DNA of 28,923 nucleotides from the NCBI RefSeq assembly GCF_002027555.1, contig NZ_MXAP01000121.1, forward strand, positions 1 through 28,923, in the 5' to 3' direction. Both the position numbers and the translations under genes were made by a program. Below are positions 1 through 11,678 of this stretch, in pieces (positions within the stretch are counted from its first letter, which is position 1; each line of letters opens with the position of its first letter). Below the pieces are notes generated by a model that was not told where the DNA came from, did no database searches, and saw nothing but the letters and a program-made list of their open reading frames with translations. Source of the DNA: Moraxella equi. GTDB lineage: Bacteria; Pseudomonadota; Gammaproteobacteria; Pseudomonadales; Moraxellaceae.

Positions 1-20
1 CGAATTGCGAATTGCGAATT
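1..20. repeat. 7-bp tandem repeat (CGAATTG), at least 2.9 copies, cut by window edge
   Basis: CGAATTG is repeated head to tail from the first base: two full units and six bases of a third. The array may continue to the left. It lies just downstream of a strong minus-strand promoter (21-48), so the predicted transcription start or first leader bases of the off-window gene fall inside it. Whether copy number varies cannot be judged from one sequence. Confidence 0.6.
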
Positions 21-48
21 ATTGTAATGGCGGTTTTGATGATGTCAA
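21..48 (-). promoter_or_regulatory. Sigma-70 promoter for a minus-strand gene beyond the left edge
   Basis: On the minus strand a perfect -35 (TTGACA, 43-48) is followed after 16 bp by TACAAT (21-26, 5 of 6). It points left, away from fadA, and must drive a gene outside the window. Its start site would fall in the 7-bp repeat array. Confidence 0.55.
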
Positions 49-87
49 GGGGCATGACGTTTTTTCCAAAAAATTTTTTAACCTTTT

Positions 88-115
88 ATTCTAGCACAGT
101 TTGGCGGTATTGCAA
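88..115 (-). promoter_or_regulatory. Second, upstream sigma-70-like promoter
   Basis: On the minus strand TTGCAA (110-115, 4 of 6) is followed after 16 bp by TAGAAT (88-93, 5 of 6). It lies downstream of the fadA terminator and in tandem with the stronger promoter at 21-48. It is weaker by consensus and could be chance. Confidence 0.35.
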
Positions 116-134
116 CACACCCCTCGACCAAAAA

Positions 135-160
135 ATAAGAGCGTATCGCTACGCCCTTAT
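135..160 (-). terminator. Rho-independent terminator of fadBA
   Basis: Read on the minus strand, ATAAGGGCGTA, a GCGA loop and TACGCTCTTAT form an 11-bp stem with one G-T wobble, followed directly by a T run. It starts nine bases after the fadA stop codon, so it ends the fadBA transcript. Confidence 0.85.
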
Positions 161-168
161 CCATCAGA

Positions 169-3515
<3,347 letters not shown>

Positions 3516-3674
3516 GATTACTCCTGTTATGTCCCCCAATGGGGTTTGGTTAAATATCACTCATGATACGACCGATATGGGCAAAACAACAAATCACATT
3601 TGTCATCTCCATCTCGCCCACAGTCCATCACTGGCAGTGCGTACTTACTATATCACAATCATTTAGGCAAAATC

Positions 3675-3707
3675 ATGACCATTTTGTAACATTGACTTGT
3701 TGGTCAT
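3675..3707. promoter_or_regulatory. Inverted repeat upstream of fadB, candidate operator
   Basis: ATGACCA (3675-3681) and TGGTCAT (3701-3707) are a perfect 7-bp inverted repeat separated by 19 bp. It lies about 160 bp upstream of the fadB start and just outside the clpX terminator. A TATAGT -10-like element follows on the minus strand towards fadB, without a convincing -35. Beta-oxidation operons are usually controlled by a fatty-acid-responsive repressor, which suggests but does not show an operator role. Confidence 0.3.
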
Positions 3708-3726
3708 TTTCCAATAAATTTTCAAT

Positions 3727-3754
3727 AAAAAAGGCGGACAGTTGTCCACCTTTT
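3727..3754 (-). terminator. Rho-independent terminator of clpX
   Basis: On the minus strand AAAAGGTGGACA pairs with TGTCCGCCTTTT around a very short loop, with one T-G wobble, and continues into a T run. It starts 13 bases after the clpX stop and separates the clpPX transcript from fadBA. Confidence 0.85.
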
Positions 3755-3766
3755 GTGCCGTGCGTG

Positions 3767-5050
3767 TCATTTGACCACGGGCTTATCACCATCTTCTATC
3801 ACCGCACGAGTCACCACCACTTCTTTGGCACCCTCCATGCTTGGCAGTTCGTACATGGTGTCAAGCAAGGCATTTTCGATGATAGAACGCAGACCCCTCG
3901 CCCCTGTCTTACGCTTCATCGCCTGCTTGGCGACTGCCGTCAGGGCTTCATCTTCAAAGGTCAGCTTCACCCCTTCCATGTCAAATAAGTATTCGTACTG
4001 TTTGGTCAGAGCATTTTTGGGTTCGGTCAAAATCTGAATCAGAGCATCTTCATCAAGCTCATCAAGCGTGGCAATCACAGGCAGACGTCCGATAAGCTCG
4101 GGAATGAGACCAAACTTAATCAAGTCCTCAGGCTCGACTTCTTTGAACAGCTCGCTGATTTTGGTCTCTTCTTGGGCTTTGACATCGGCATTAAAGCCAA
4201 TGCCCGTCTTCTCAGTACGTTGGTGAATGATACGTTCAAGCCCTGCAAACGCCCCACCGACAATCATCAAAATGTTACTGGTATCCACCTGAATCATCTC
4301 TTGATTGGGATGCTTACGTCCGCCTTGGGGTGGAATGTTGGCAACCGTCCCTTCGATGAGTTTTAGCAGAGCCTGCTGAACGCCCTCGCCTGACACATCA
4401 CGCGTGATGGAGACGTTCTCGCCTTTTTTGCTGATTTTGTCAATCTCATCAATGTAGATAATCCCACGCTGGGTGCGTTCCACGTCATAGTCGGCAGATT
4501 GGAGCAGTTTTTGAACGATGTTCTCCACGTCCTCGCCCACATAACCCGCTTCGGTGAGTGTGGTTGCGTCCGCCATGGCAAATGGCACATCTAGCATCTT
4601 GGCAAGGGTCTGAGCCAGTAGGGTTTTGCCCGAACCTGTGGGGCCGATGAGCAGGATGTTACTTTTGGCAAGCTCCACGGGCGAGATTTTGTTATCGGCG
4701 CGCACTTTTAGGCGTTTGTAGTGGTTATGGACCGCCACGGACAACGCTTTTTTGGCGGTGTCTTGACCGATGACGTATTCATCTAGATGTTCACGAATCT
4801 CTTTGGGCTTGGGTAGCACCGCACTCGCCCAGTCTTTATCATCGGCTTTGGCTTTTTTGGCTTTGGCATGGCTTGGCTTTTTGCCTTGCTCGTTTTTGGT
4901 GTTCAAATCCATACCGCCCAACATGTCGCCACACAGCTCCACGCACTCGTTACAGATGTTGGTATTCTCATCAATGCCAGCAATGAGCTTTTTGACTTCA
5001 TCTTTTTTCTTGCCACAAAAGGCACAGCACGGCTCTTTGGTCTTAGTCAT
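3767..5050 (-). CDS. clpX: ATP-dependent Clp protease ATP-binding subunit ClpX
   Basis: The AAA+ unfoldase that recognises tagged or misfolded proteins and threads them into ClpP. The N-terminal zinc-binding domain has CxxC pairs at Cys9/Cys12 and Cys33/Cys36. Walker A is GPTGSGKT (136-143), Walker B is IIYIDEIDK with Asp201-Glu202, followed by [19 protein letters not shown] and the sensor-2 segment GARGLRSI. The 427-residue length is typical. It lies 59 bp downstream of clpP with a small hairpin between, and AAGGA precedes the ATG. The gene order tig, clpP, clpX is the conserved one; no lon follows here. Confidence 0.97.
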   Translation of the reverse strand: MTKTKEPCCAFCGKKKDEVKKLIAGIDENTNICNECVELCGDMLGGMDLNTKNEQGKKPSHAKAKKAKADDKDWASAVLPKPKEIREHLDEYVIGQDTAKKALSVAVHNHYKRLKVRADNKISPVELAKSNILLIGPTGSGKTLLAQTLAKMLDVPFAMADATTLTEAGYVGEDVENIVQKLLQSADYDVERTQRGIIYIDEIDKISKKGENVSITRDVSGEGVQQALLKLIEGTVANIPPQGGRKHPNQEMIQVDTSNILMIVGGAFAGLERIIHQRTEKTGIGFNADVKAQEETKISELFKEVEPEDLIKFGLIPELIGRLPVIATLDELDEDALIQILTEPKNALTKQYEYLFDMEGVKLTFEDEALTAVAKQAMKRKTGARGLRSIIENALLDTMYELPSMEGAKEVVVTRAVIEDGDKPVVK

Positions 5051-5077
5051 CAGTTTTCCTTTTACACATCTTTGCTA

Positions 5078-5094
5078 GGCAGGATAAGCCTGCC
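5078..5094 (-). promoter_or_regulatory. Hairpin in the clpP-clpX gap
   Basis: GGCAGG and CCTGCC form a perfect 6-bp stem around a 5-base loop. On the minus strand no T run follows, so it is not a normal terminator. It may be an RNA-processing or stability element between the two cistrons. Confidence 0.4.
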
Positions 5095-5109
5095 GTTATC
5101 GGTCATTTG

Positions 5110-5763
5110 CTACACAGGTCGTTTTTCAAGCACGGCATCCACCAAGCCATACTCTTTGGCTTCAAAGGCATCTAACCAATAATCACGCTCAACGTCTCGC
5201 TCGATTTTTTCAAGTGACTGACCAGTACGCTCGGCAAGAATGGCATTTAGGCGTTCACGGATTTTTAGGATTTGTTTGGCACTAATCTCAATGTCGGTCG
5301 CCTGACCCTGAGCCCCGCCCGACGGCTGATGAATCATCACACGGCTGTTAGCAAGGGCATAACGCTTACCCTTAGCCCCTGCCGCCAATAGGAATGACCC
5401 CATGCTACACGCCTGTCCTAGGCAGATGGTAGAGACATCAGGCTTGATAAAGTTCATGGTATCAAACATCGCCATGCCTGCGGTAACCACACCACCAGGG
5501 GAGTTGATGTATAGATGAATGTCTTTTTCAGGGTTGTCCGCTTCCAAAAATAGCAGTTGGGCAACAATCAAATTTGCCATGTGGTCTTCGACTTGACCAG
5601 TCAAAAAAATCACACGCTCACGCAGTAGGCGTGAGAAAATGTCAAACGAACGCTCGCCACGACCCGACTGCTCAATCACCACAGGCACAAGGGCAGACTG
5701 TGGGGCGGTGTGAAAGGTGTCGGCAAGTTGATCATAAAAAGGGTTTTTGCGAAAATCATTCAT
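5110..5763 (-). CDS. clpP: ATP-dependent Clp protease proteolytic subunit ClpP
   Basis: The serine protease chamber of the ClpXP complex. The catalytic triad is visible: Ser120 in [14 protein letters not shown], His145 in MIHQPSGG and Asp194 in ERDYWLD. The 217-residue length includes the short propeptide usual in proteobacteria. It is followed by clpX and preceded by an unusual 346-bp repeat-rich gap after tig. A TATAAA sequence about 35 bases before the ATG is a possible -10 element, but I see no good -35 partner. Confidence 0.97.
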   Translation of the reverse strand: MNDFRKNPFYDQLADTFHTAPQSALVPVVIEQSGRGERSFDIFSRLLRERVIFLTGQVEDHMANLIVAQLLFLEADNPEKDIHLYINSPGGVVTAGMAMFDTMNFIKPDVSTICLGQACSMGSFLLAAGAKGKRYALANSRVMIHQPSGGAQGQATDIEISAKQILKIRERLNAILAERTGQSLEKIERDVERDYWLDAFEAKEYGLVDAVLEKRPV

Positions 5764-5783
5764 ACAATATCCTGTTAAGTCTT

Positions 5784-6043
5784 GGGCGTGCCTGCCCTTT
5801 ATAACACAATTTAAAATAAATATTTTAGAAATAAACTATCTGTTTTTGCATGAAAAATGGCTATCCGACCACTTAATTTAAAAAGTTAAGTAAAAATCTT
5901 AAAAATTTAGCCAGTTAAGTGGTCGGATTGTTTTTCATCGTCAAAAGCTCGTTTGATAGAACGACTATCAGACTTCACTTTTTCCTTGAAAAACGGGCGA
6001 TTTCCCTTATTTTTCATTGCAAATACAAAAGGCAGGCACGCCC
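5784..6043. repeat. 260-bp segment bounded by terminal inverted repeats, MITE-like
   Basis: GGGCGTGCCTGCC (5784-5796) has a perfect inverted copy at 6031-6043, and the match extends inward through three more T/A pairs with one mismatch. The segment between holds no plausible gene, is AT-rich, and contains a second large inverted repeat (5850-5938) plus two smaller hairpin-like stretches near 5955-5969 and 5986-6016. Size, terminal repeats and lack of coding capacity fit a miniature inverted-repeat element. I see no clear target-site duplication beyond a possible TT, so this call is tentative. It fills most of the gap between tig and clpP. Confidence 0.4.
5850..5938. repeat. Large interrupted inverted repeat inside the clpP-tig gap
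   Basis: TCCGACCACTTAA (5864-5876) and TTAAGTGGTCGGA (5915-5927) are a perfect 13-bp inverted repeat around a 38-base loop. An outer 8-bp arm pair, ATGAAAAA (5850-5857) and TTTTTCAT (5931-5938), extends it beyond an asymmetric bulge (TGGCTA against TTG). It could form a long stem-loop or be transposon ends facing each other. Confidence 0.6.
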
Positions 6044-6086
6044 TTAAAAATTCAAATGAAATCAAGCTATTTTACCACAAAATAAA

Positions 6087-6115
6087 AATACCCCAACACT
6101 TTTTGTTAGGGTATT
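6087..6115 (-). terminator. Rho-independent terminator of tig
   Basis: On the minus strand AATACCCTAACA pairs with TGTTGGGGTATT (one mismatch) around a 5-base loop and is followed by a T-rich tail. It lies 19 bases beyond the tig stop codon, so tig and clpP are probably transcribed separately, at least in part. Confidence 0.8.
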
Positions 6116-6134
6116 TGTGTCATTTTTTGGCAAC

Positions 6135-7469
6135 TTACATTTGGGCTTGCTGAGCTGCCGCCAATAGGTCTTGGTATTTGACTTCTTTGTCGGTCACTTT
6201 GCCTTGTGATAGGATGTATTCCACCACTTGGTCTTCTAGCACGACCGCTTCGATACCAGCACGCTCTTGTTTGTCGTTGGTGTAGTATTCGATGACCTCG
6301 GCAGGGTCTTCGTAGTTTTCGGCAGCCTCGCTGATAAAGGCAGTCACACGCTCTTGGTCAACTTCTAGCTTTTGCTTGTCGATGATTTGACCCACGAGCA
6401 CGCCCAGACGTACCGCACGCAACGCTTGGTCTTCAAACAGCTCATCAGGTAGCATGTTTTTGTCAAAAGTATTTGGGTTGGCACCAAACTGCTGGGCAAA
6501 ACGTTGTAGCATTAGGTTACGCTGACGGTCAATCTCCCCAGCCAGCATGGCATTTGGCACGTCAAATTCGTTTTTCTCAACCAACGCGTCAAAGGTAGCT
6601 TGCTTGACTTGGTTGCGAGCGGCACTCTTAATCTCACGCTCCATATTTTTACGAACATCCGCTTTTAGCTTGTCAAGACCACCTTCACTCACACCGAACA
6701 GCTCAAAGAATTCATCGTTTAGCTCAGGTAGTTTGGCTTCTTTGGCTTCTTTAACAGTGATTTTAAAGTCTGCTTCTTTGCCTTTTAGGTTCTCGGCTTG
6801 ATAATCTTCTGGGAAAGTTACCTTGATGGTTTTCTCTTCGCCCGCTTTCATGCCTTTCATGCCGTCTTCAAAGCCTGGAATCATCTGACCTGAACCGATG
6901 ATAAGACGATAGTTCTCAGCACTGCCACCTTCGAATTTCTCGCCATCGATTGAGCCTTCAAAATCAAACGTCGCTTCATCACCGTCTGCCAGCTCGCCAT
7001 CTTTGGTTTCAAAGGTTTGGCGTTGTTTTTGTAGGTTTTCAATCATGGTGTCCACGTCTTCATCAGACACGGTGGCAACTTGACGCTCCACTTCAATCTC
7101 GCTAAGACCTTTAACTTCCACTTCTGGCATGGTTTCAACAGACGCTTGGTACACCAAAAAGTCGTTTTCTAGCTTGACATCATCAATGCTAGGCACGCCC
7201 ACGGCACGCACTTTTTTGTCAGCCAATACTTCAAAAACGGTGTCACGAATGACATCATTGATGACTTCTTGCTGAATGCCGGCACCATACTGAGCACGGA
7301 TGTGACTCACAGGCACTTTACCTTTACGAAAGCCATCAATTTTGGCAGTTTTAGCAAGGCTACGAATACGGCTTTCCACTTTGCTCTGGATGGTACCAAC
7401 AGGTACTTTAACGGTCAATTGGGTTTCTTTGTCTGAGATGACATTTACAGCAACGTCTAAGTTACTCAT
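6135..7469 (-). CDS. tig: Trigger factor, ribosome-associated chaperone and peptidyl-prolyl isomerase
   Basis: Binds near the ribosome exit tunnel and helps nascent chains fold. The ribosome-docking signature GFRKGKVP is at residues 46-53. An FKBP-type isomerase domain (about 150-245) contains DGEKFEGG and [13 protein letters not shown]. The rest is the helical C-terminal substrate cradle. At 444 residues it is slightly longer than the E. coli protein. It is preceded by a good sigma-70 promoter overlapping the end of rdgB and followed by its own terminator before the repeat-rich gap and clpP. Confidence 0.96.
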   Translation of the reverse strand: MSNLDVAVNVISDKETQLTVKVPVGTIQSKVESRIRSLAKTAKIDGFRKGKVPVSHIRAQYGAGIQQEVINDVIRDTVFEVLADKKVRAVGVPSIDDVKLENDFLVYQASVETMPEVEVKGLSEIEVERQVATVSDEDVDTMIENLQKQRQTFETKDGELADGDEATFDFEGSIDGEKFEGGSAENYRLIIGSGQMIPGFEDGMKGMKAGEEKTIKVTFPEDYQAENLKGKEADFKITVKEAKEAKLPELNDEFFELFGVSEGGLDKLKADVRKNMEREIKSAARNQVKQATFDALVEKNEFDVPNAMLAGEIDRQRNLMLQRFAQQFGANPNTFDKNMLPDELFEDQALRAVRLGVLVGQIIDKQKLEVDQERVTAFISEAAENYEDPAEVIEYYTNDKQERAGIEAVVLEDQVVEYILSQGKVTDKEVKYQDLLAAAQQAQM

Positions 7470-7578
7470 GGGGAATCTACCTTAAAATTTGTTAAAATTC
7501 AATCACTTATTTAGTGAAATTCTCAAAAATTGGGTAAGCATTTTATAAAAACGCCCACAAAAATCCTAAAAGATGAGT

Positions 7579-7607
7579 AGTATAGCTTTTTTTTGGCAAA
7601 ATTACAA
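7579..7607 (-). promoter_or_regulatory. Sigma-70 promoter of tig
   Basis: On the minus strand TTGTAA (7602-7607, 4 of 6) is followed after exactly 17 bp by TATACT (7579-7584, 5 of 6). The -35 overlaps the rdgB stop codon. The predicted leader is about 100 bases and includes a weak TCACT/AGTGA hairpin near 7503-7517. Confidence 0.6.
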
Positions 7608-8237
7608 CCTATCAAATTCGCCCTGTTTTAAATGGGCGATGAGCTTATCTAGGGCTTGCCCTCGATGACTGATTGCATTTTTTTCGCTCTTTTCTAATTG
7701 TGCCGAAGTTTTATTAAGCTCTGGTAGCCAAAATAAGGGGTCATAACCAAAGCCATGCTCGCCCATCGGCTCTTTTAAAATCTGCCCACGCCACAATCCT
7801 TGGGCAATCATCGGCAACGGGTCATCGGCATGGCGAACAAGTGCCAACACACAGACAAAAAATGCGTCCACCATTTCGCCTTTTTCAAAAAAGGGCTGTA
7901 ATTTGGCAAGTAGTGTTTGATTATTCGCCCCATCATCGCCTTTTTCGCCCACGCCATTTAAACTGGCATAGCGAGCCGAATAAATCCCCGGGAAATTGCC
8001 AAGCGCAGGCACACAAAGTCCGCTATCGTCCGCTAGGGCGGGCAGTCCGCTTGCAGAACTGGCATGACGAGCCTTAATGATGGCGTTTTCGACAAAAGAC
8101 AGTTCCGTCTCATCAGCGTCCGTAATGCCAAGCTCGCCTTGGGGGATAATGCTAATGCCTAGATTTGCACCATCAAAAAGAGTTTGAAATTCGGCAAGTT
8201 TGCCTTGGTTGTTGCTTGCTAGGATAAGTTTTTTCAT
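7602..8237 (-). CDS. rdgB: XTP/dITP diphosphatase, RdgB/HAM1 family
   Basis: House-cleaning nucleotide pyrophosphatase that removes ITP, dITP and XTP to keep deaminated purines out of nucleic acids. Family marks are the N-terminal LASNNQGKLAEF, the metal/active-site segment ALADDSGLCV, the base-recognition loop FGYDPLF and the SHRGQAL motif. The 211-residue length is typical. It stands alone: a divergent plus-strand gene begins about 150 bp away and tig follows downstream with its own promoter. No oddity seen. Confidence 0.94.
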   Translation of the reverse strand: MKKLILASNNQGKLAEFQTLFDGANLGISIIPQGELGITDADETELSFVENAIIKARHASSASGLPALADDSGLCVPALGNFPGIYSARYASLNGVGEKGDDGANNQTLLAKLQPFFEKGEMVDAFFVCVLALVRHADDPLPMIAQGLWRGQILKEPMGEHGFGYDPLFWLPELNKTSAQLEKSEKNAISHRGQALDKLIAHLKQGEFDRL

Positions 8238-8305
8238 AAAAATTAAGCCTGAGTTTAATGTCTTATTTTATCATAAAATCAATAAAATTAATCAAATCTT
8301 AACTT

Positions 8306-8334
8306 TTGTATTTTTGGTTTGATTTTGGTATAAT
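8306..8334 (+). promoter_or_regulatory. Sigma-70 promoter for the DUF898 / M48 peptidase pair
   Basis: A perfect TATAAT (8329-8334) is preceded at 17 bp by TTGTAT (8306-8311, 3 of 6). The predicted start is near 8341. This rules out translation from the upstream TTG at 8335 in the DUF898 frame and supports the ATG at 8385, which has AAGGA six bases before it. Confidence 0.6.
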
Positions 8335-8384
8335 TTGTGTACTTCAAACAAGAGCCATTCTCAAATCAAGCATAAGGACATTGT

Positions 8385-9567
8385 ATGTCAATCCCCAAAG
8401 ACGACCAAAATACCTTCAACGCCTACGACACCCTACCCCCTACCAATTATGACACACCCACGCCACCTGCCCTGCCCGATGAGCCGTATCAATTACGACT
8501 TTTATTTTTATGGAACAGGGACGGAGTATTTTAAGATTTGGATTGTCAATTTACTGCTCACGATTATCACGCTTGGGATTTATTCGCCGTGGGCAAAGGT
8601 TCGCCGTCTGCGGTATTTTTATGGCAACACCGAGCTAAACGATGAGCCATTTGACTTTACCGCTAATCCTAAGCGGATTTTGCTTGGGCGACTCATCGCT
8701 CTTGGGGTGTATGTTGTCATTAGTGTCTTGGGGCAATTCTCGCCCATGGTGGCAGCGGCGGGCGGTCTTTTGCTGATGGCTTTGTTTCCGTGGCTTGTGC
8801 GTTCTACGTTACGCTTTCGGGCAAGAAATAGCCAATACAAAAACGTCCGCTTTGCCTTTGTGGGTACTTTACTGTCCGCCTATTTGCTGTTTGGACTGAT
8901 TGTCATCATCAACTTGGTAATCGTTGGCGCAGGCAGTTATGTCACCCAAAACTTGCAAATGATCGGTTTGGGTGCGTCGATATTTTTGATTGGCTTTGCC
9001 CTACTTGCCCCATTTGCGTGGCGATTATTTAAGGGCTATCAGTTTGATAACACCCAATTTGGCGAGATGGCATTTGAGTGGCACGCCAGTATGCTTGATG
9101 TGTACAAGGCGGTGTTGATACCGATTGGGATTGTCATCCTTGCCTCTATTGGTGGTGTGGTCATGATAGGTCTTGGGGCAGTGATTGGGTCGGATTTTGG
9201 TGTGGGAGTTGCAGTGCTTGCTGTGATTGGTATGTACCTTATGATGCTACTTATCGTACCACTCACCCAAGCCTGTCTGCACAAGGTCGTGTGGGGCAAT
9301 TTGACCATTGGCGAGAGTGAGTTTGTGCTAAATGAGTTTAGCATTTTTAGATTTGCTTTTATTCAATTTACCAACTTTTTGCTGATTGGCTTGACGCTTG
9401 GGCTATTCACCCCGTGGGCGGCAGTGCGACTTCATCGCTATAAGACCGAGACGCTGTCTTTGGTAAGTTATGAGAATTTTGATGAGATTATCACGCCCCA
9501 AATGGTAGAAGAATCCGCTTTGGGTGAAGAGATTGCCGATGTGTTTGATATTGACGTGTCATGGTAG
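8385..9567 (+). CDS. YjgN/DUF898 family inner-membrane protein, apparent frameshift near 8484-8495
   Basis: A hydrophobic multi-pass protein of unknown function. The DUF898 part opens with YDFYFYGTGTEYFKIWIVN and has the family motif LGIYSPWAKVRRLRYFYGNT, repeated late as LGLFTPWAAVRLHRYKTETL; about six membrane segments are visible. The 5' end is odd. The only start with a ribosome site is ATG 8385 (AAGGA), which reads MSIPKDDQNTFNAYDTLPP and a Pro-rich acidic tail but stops near 8529. The DUF898 frame is +1 to it, and homology switches frames around 8484-8495. Either one extra base disrupts the gene, or translation begins at ATG 8479 (MSRINYDF), which lacks a visible ribosome site. The M48 peptidase gene follows after six bases. 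Confidence 0.75.
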
Positions 9568-9573
9568 GTTGTC

Positions 9574-10572
9574 ATGAGTACACGCCCAATCATCGTACGC
9601 TATTTTGATGGCAAAACAAGCAAAGCCCATACCGCCCATATCCGCCCAAGCACAAGCCCTGATAACTTTGTGCTAGAAGGCGACGGCTTTGGCAGAGTGT
9701 ATCGGACTGCCGACTGTGAATTTGTGCCGAGCGTGGGGCGGTCGGCAGGGGTGCTTGCCTTTGGTAGCGGTGAGCGGATTGAGCTGATTGGCGGTGTACC
9801 TGATTGGCTTGAACTGCACAACAAACGCCTATTTCAAAAAATCTCCATCATGGAGAGTAGTTTTGGGTGGATTTTGGTAAGCTTGGTCGGTGTTATTATT
9901 TTTATGACAGGCGTACTCAAATTTGGCGTGCCATTGGCATCGCACCACATCGCCCACTCCCTGCCCCCTGATGTCTTGATGGAAGTCGGACAAAAGGCAG
10001 AAGAGCACGTCATGGAGCTGACCGAGCCAAGCAAGCTGCCACAGGCTCGCCAAGATGAAATCGTCGCTCTGTATAACAAGCTAGATGGCAACCCCAAAGC
10101 CAAAGTGCTGGTGCGTGGGGGCGGGGTCATCGGGGCAAATGCTCTTGCCATACCGAGTAATACCATCGTCATCACAGACGAGCTCATCGAGCTTAGCGGG
10201 GATAACAACGAAATCCTAGCCGTGCTTGCCCATGAGCAGGGGCATTTGGTGCATCGTCATAGCTTAGAGCAGGCGATCAGCAGTATTGGTGTGGGGGTGC
10301 TGGTCATCGTCATCACAGGCGATGCGTCTGATTTGATACTCGCCCTACCCACCATACTCGCCGCCGCCCAATACTCCCAAGATGCGGAGATGGAAGCGGA
10401 CAAATTTGCCATCGATGAGCTAAAACGCCTTGGCATATCGCCCATGCACCTTGCCAACTTCTTTGAGAAAATGAAAAAAGAACATGGCAACGGTCAAGGG
10501 CATTGGTCGGTACTGTCCACGCACCCCAAGACGGATAAGCGGATTGAGCAGGTTAAGAAGCATAGTGAATAG
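9574..10572 (+). CDS. Membrane-anchored M48 family zinc metallopeptidase
   Basis: Predicted zinc endopeptidase. The N-terminal part (1-90) is a soluble domain common in front of these peptidases, then one membrane segment (about 98-120, WILVSLVGVIIFMTGVLKFG). The catalytic HEQGH motif is at 220-224, with His220 and His224 as zinc ligands and Glu221 as base; the third ligand is likely Glu272 in QDAEMEAD. The C-terminal STHPKTDKRI is also typical. At 332 residues it is intact. It lies six bases after the DUF898 gene and shares its promoter, suggesting joint work on the membrane or envelope. Substrate unknown. A shared terminator follows. Confidence 0.88.
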   Translation: MSTRPIIVRYFDGKTSKAHTAHIRPSTSPDNFVLEGDGFGRVYRTADCEFVPSVGRSAGVLAFGSGERIELIGGVPDWLELHNKRLFQKISIMESSFGWILVSLVGVIIFMTGVLKFGVPLASHHIAHSLPPDVLMEVGQKAEEHVMELTEPSKLPQARQDEIVALYNKLDGNPKAKVLVRGGGVIGANALAIPSNTIVITDELIELSGDNNEILAVLAHEQGHLVHRHSLEQAISSIGVGVLVIVITGDASDLILALPTILAAAQYSQDAEMEADKFAIDELKRLGISPMHLANFFEKMKKEHGNGQGHWSVLSTHPKTDKRIEQVKKHSE

Positions 10573-10593
10573 GACATGACTGTCATAATGTCG

Positions 10594-10619
10594 CAAAAAC
10601 CGCCTTTGGGCGGTTTTTG
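10594..10619. terminator. Bidirectional rho-independent terminator
   Basis: CAAAAACCGCC and GGCGGTTTTTG form a perfect 11-bp stem around a TTTG loop, with A and T runs on the two sides. It lies between the convergent M48 peptidase gene (plus) and galE (minus) and can stop both; galE ends one base away. Confidence 0.9.
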
Positions 10620-10620
10620 T

Positions 10621-11655
10621 TTAGGCATGATACCCTCTGGGATTTTGACTTTGCCAACGCCATGTGTCCACGCACATACGCTCGATGTCGTATTCTGCCG
10701 TCCAGCCAAGCAAATTTTTGGCTTTATCACTACTGGCATAGCAAGTGGCAATGTCCCCTGCTCGTCTTGAGGCGATGACGTATGGCACGGACTGACCTGT
10801 GGTGTGGATAAAAGCATTGACAAGCTCTAATACGCTTGTGCCGTTGCCTGTGCCTAGGTTAATCGGCTCAAAGCCAAAAGCCGTCTCACATTTGGCAATA
10901 TAGTTAAGTGCCGACACATGACCTTTTGCCAAATCCACCACATGAATATAATCACGCACGCCTGTGCCGTCCACCGTGTCATAATCATTGCCAAACACGG
11001 ATAATTTTTCTAATTTACCCACCGCCACTTGGCTGATATAAGGCATAAGGTTGTTGGGAATATCGCTTGGGTCTTCGCCGATTGTCCCTGATGCGTCCGC
11101 CCCAATGGGGTTAAAGTAGCGTAGGGAGATGATATTCCACACTTGGCTGTCCTTGGCGGATTTTGCCAAATCTTCTAGGATATACTCCACCGTGAGCTTG
11201 GACTGTCCATAAGGGTTGGTGCAAGAACGCTTGGCGGTCTCGGTAATGGGCAACACTTCTGGGTCGCCATAGACCGTTGCCGATGATGAAAAGATAAAGT
11301 TGGTTACGCCTTTGTCTTTCATGACTTCTAGTAGGTTTAGCGTGCCTGTTACGTTGTTTTGGTAGTATTTAAGCGGTTTTGCCACGCTCTCGCCCACCGC
11401 TTTTAGCCCTGCAAAATGAATCACGCCAAAAAAATCATGCTCATCAAACACTCGCTCCAAATGAGCCTTATCTAGCACATCGCCTTTGATAAATGCTATC
11501 TGCGTACCGACAATCTTTTGCACACACCCAATCGCCACAGGGCTAGAATTGGACAAATTATCATACACCACAGGCGTATAACCTGCCTTAATCAGCTCAA
11601 TCAAGGTATGCGAGCCGATATAGCCCGCTCCGCCTGTTACTAGGATTTTTTTCAT
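10621..11655 (-). CDS. galE: UDP-glucose 4-epimerase GalE, probably also acting on UDP-GlcNAc
   Basis: NAD-dependent epimerase of the short-chain dehydrogenase fold. Visible are the Rossmann motif TGGAGYIGSH, the HFAGLKAVGES segment, the SSSATVYG motif and the catalytic YGQSK. Length 344 residues; AAGAGAG lies before the ATG. By alignment of its C-terminus with E. coli GalE (RREGDLPAYWADASKA), gatekeeper Tyr299 is replaced by Cys305 (RRAGDIATCYASSDKA). Human GalE, which also handles UDP-GlcNAc, has Cys here. It is the last gene of the polysaccharide operon and could supply UDP-GalNAc to the chondroitin-type synthase as well as UDP-Gal for lipooligosaccharide. The specificity call is an inference from one residue. 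Confidence 0.94.
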   Translation of the reverse strand: MKKILVTGGAGYIGSHTLIELIKAGYTPVVYDNLSNSSPVAIGCVQKIVGTQIAFIKGDVLDKAHLERVFDEHDFFGVIHFAGLKAVGESVAKPLKYYQNNVTGTLNLLEVMKDKGVTNFIFSSSATVYGDPEVLPITETAKRSCTNPYGQSKLTVEYILEDLAKSAKDSQVWNIISLRYFNPIGADASGTIGEDPSDIPNNLMPYISQVAVGKLEKLSVFGNDYDTVDGTGVRDYIHVVDLAKGHVSALNYIAKCETAFGFEPINLGTGNGTSVLELVNAFIHTTGQSVPYVIASRRAGDIATCYASSDKAKNLLGWTAEYDIERMCVDTWRWQSQNPRGYHA

Positions 11656-11678
11656 GTCATACTCTCTTAAAAATAGGT

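Noticed and set aside
5983..6009. Sigma-32-like heat-shock promoter on the plus strand (CTTGAAA, 12 bp, CCCTTAT)
   Set aside because: It points towards the tig terminator, away from clpP, with no gene or obvious RNA downstream; it also coincides with a small hairpin, so the resemblance is likely chance.
5953..6153. 66-codon plus-strand frame in the clpP-tig gap
   Set aside because: No ribosome site, runs through inverted repeats and the tig terminator, and has no family resemblance.
8335..8384. TTG start at 8335 for the DUF898 protein
   Set aside because: It begins one base after the -10 element TATAAT, upstream of the predicted transcription start, and gives an implausible N-terminus.
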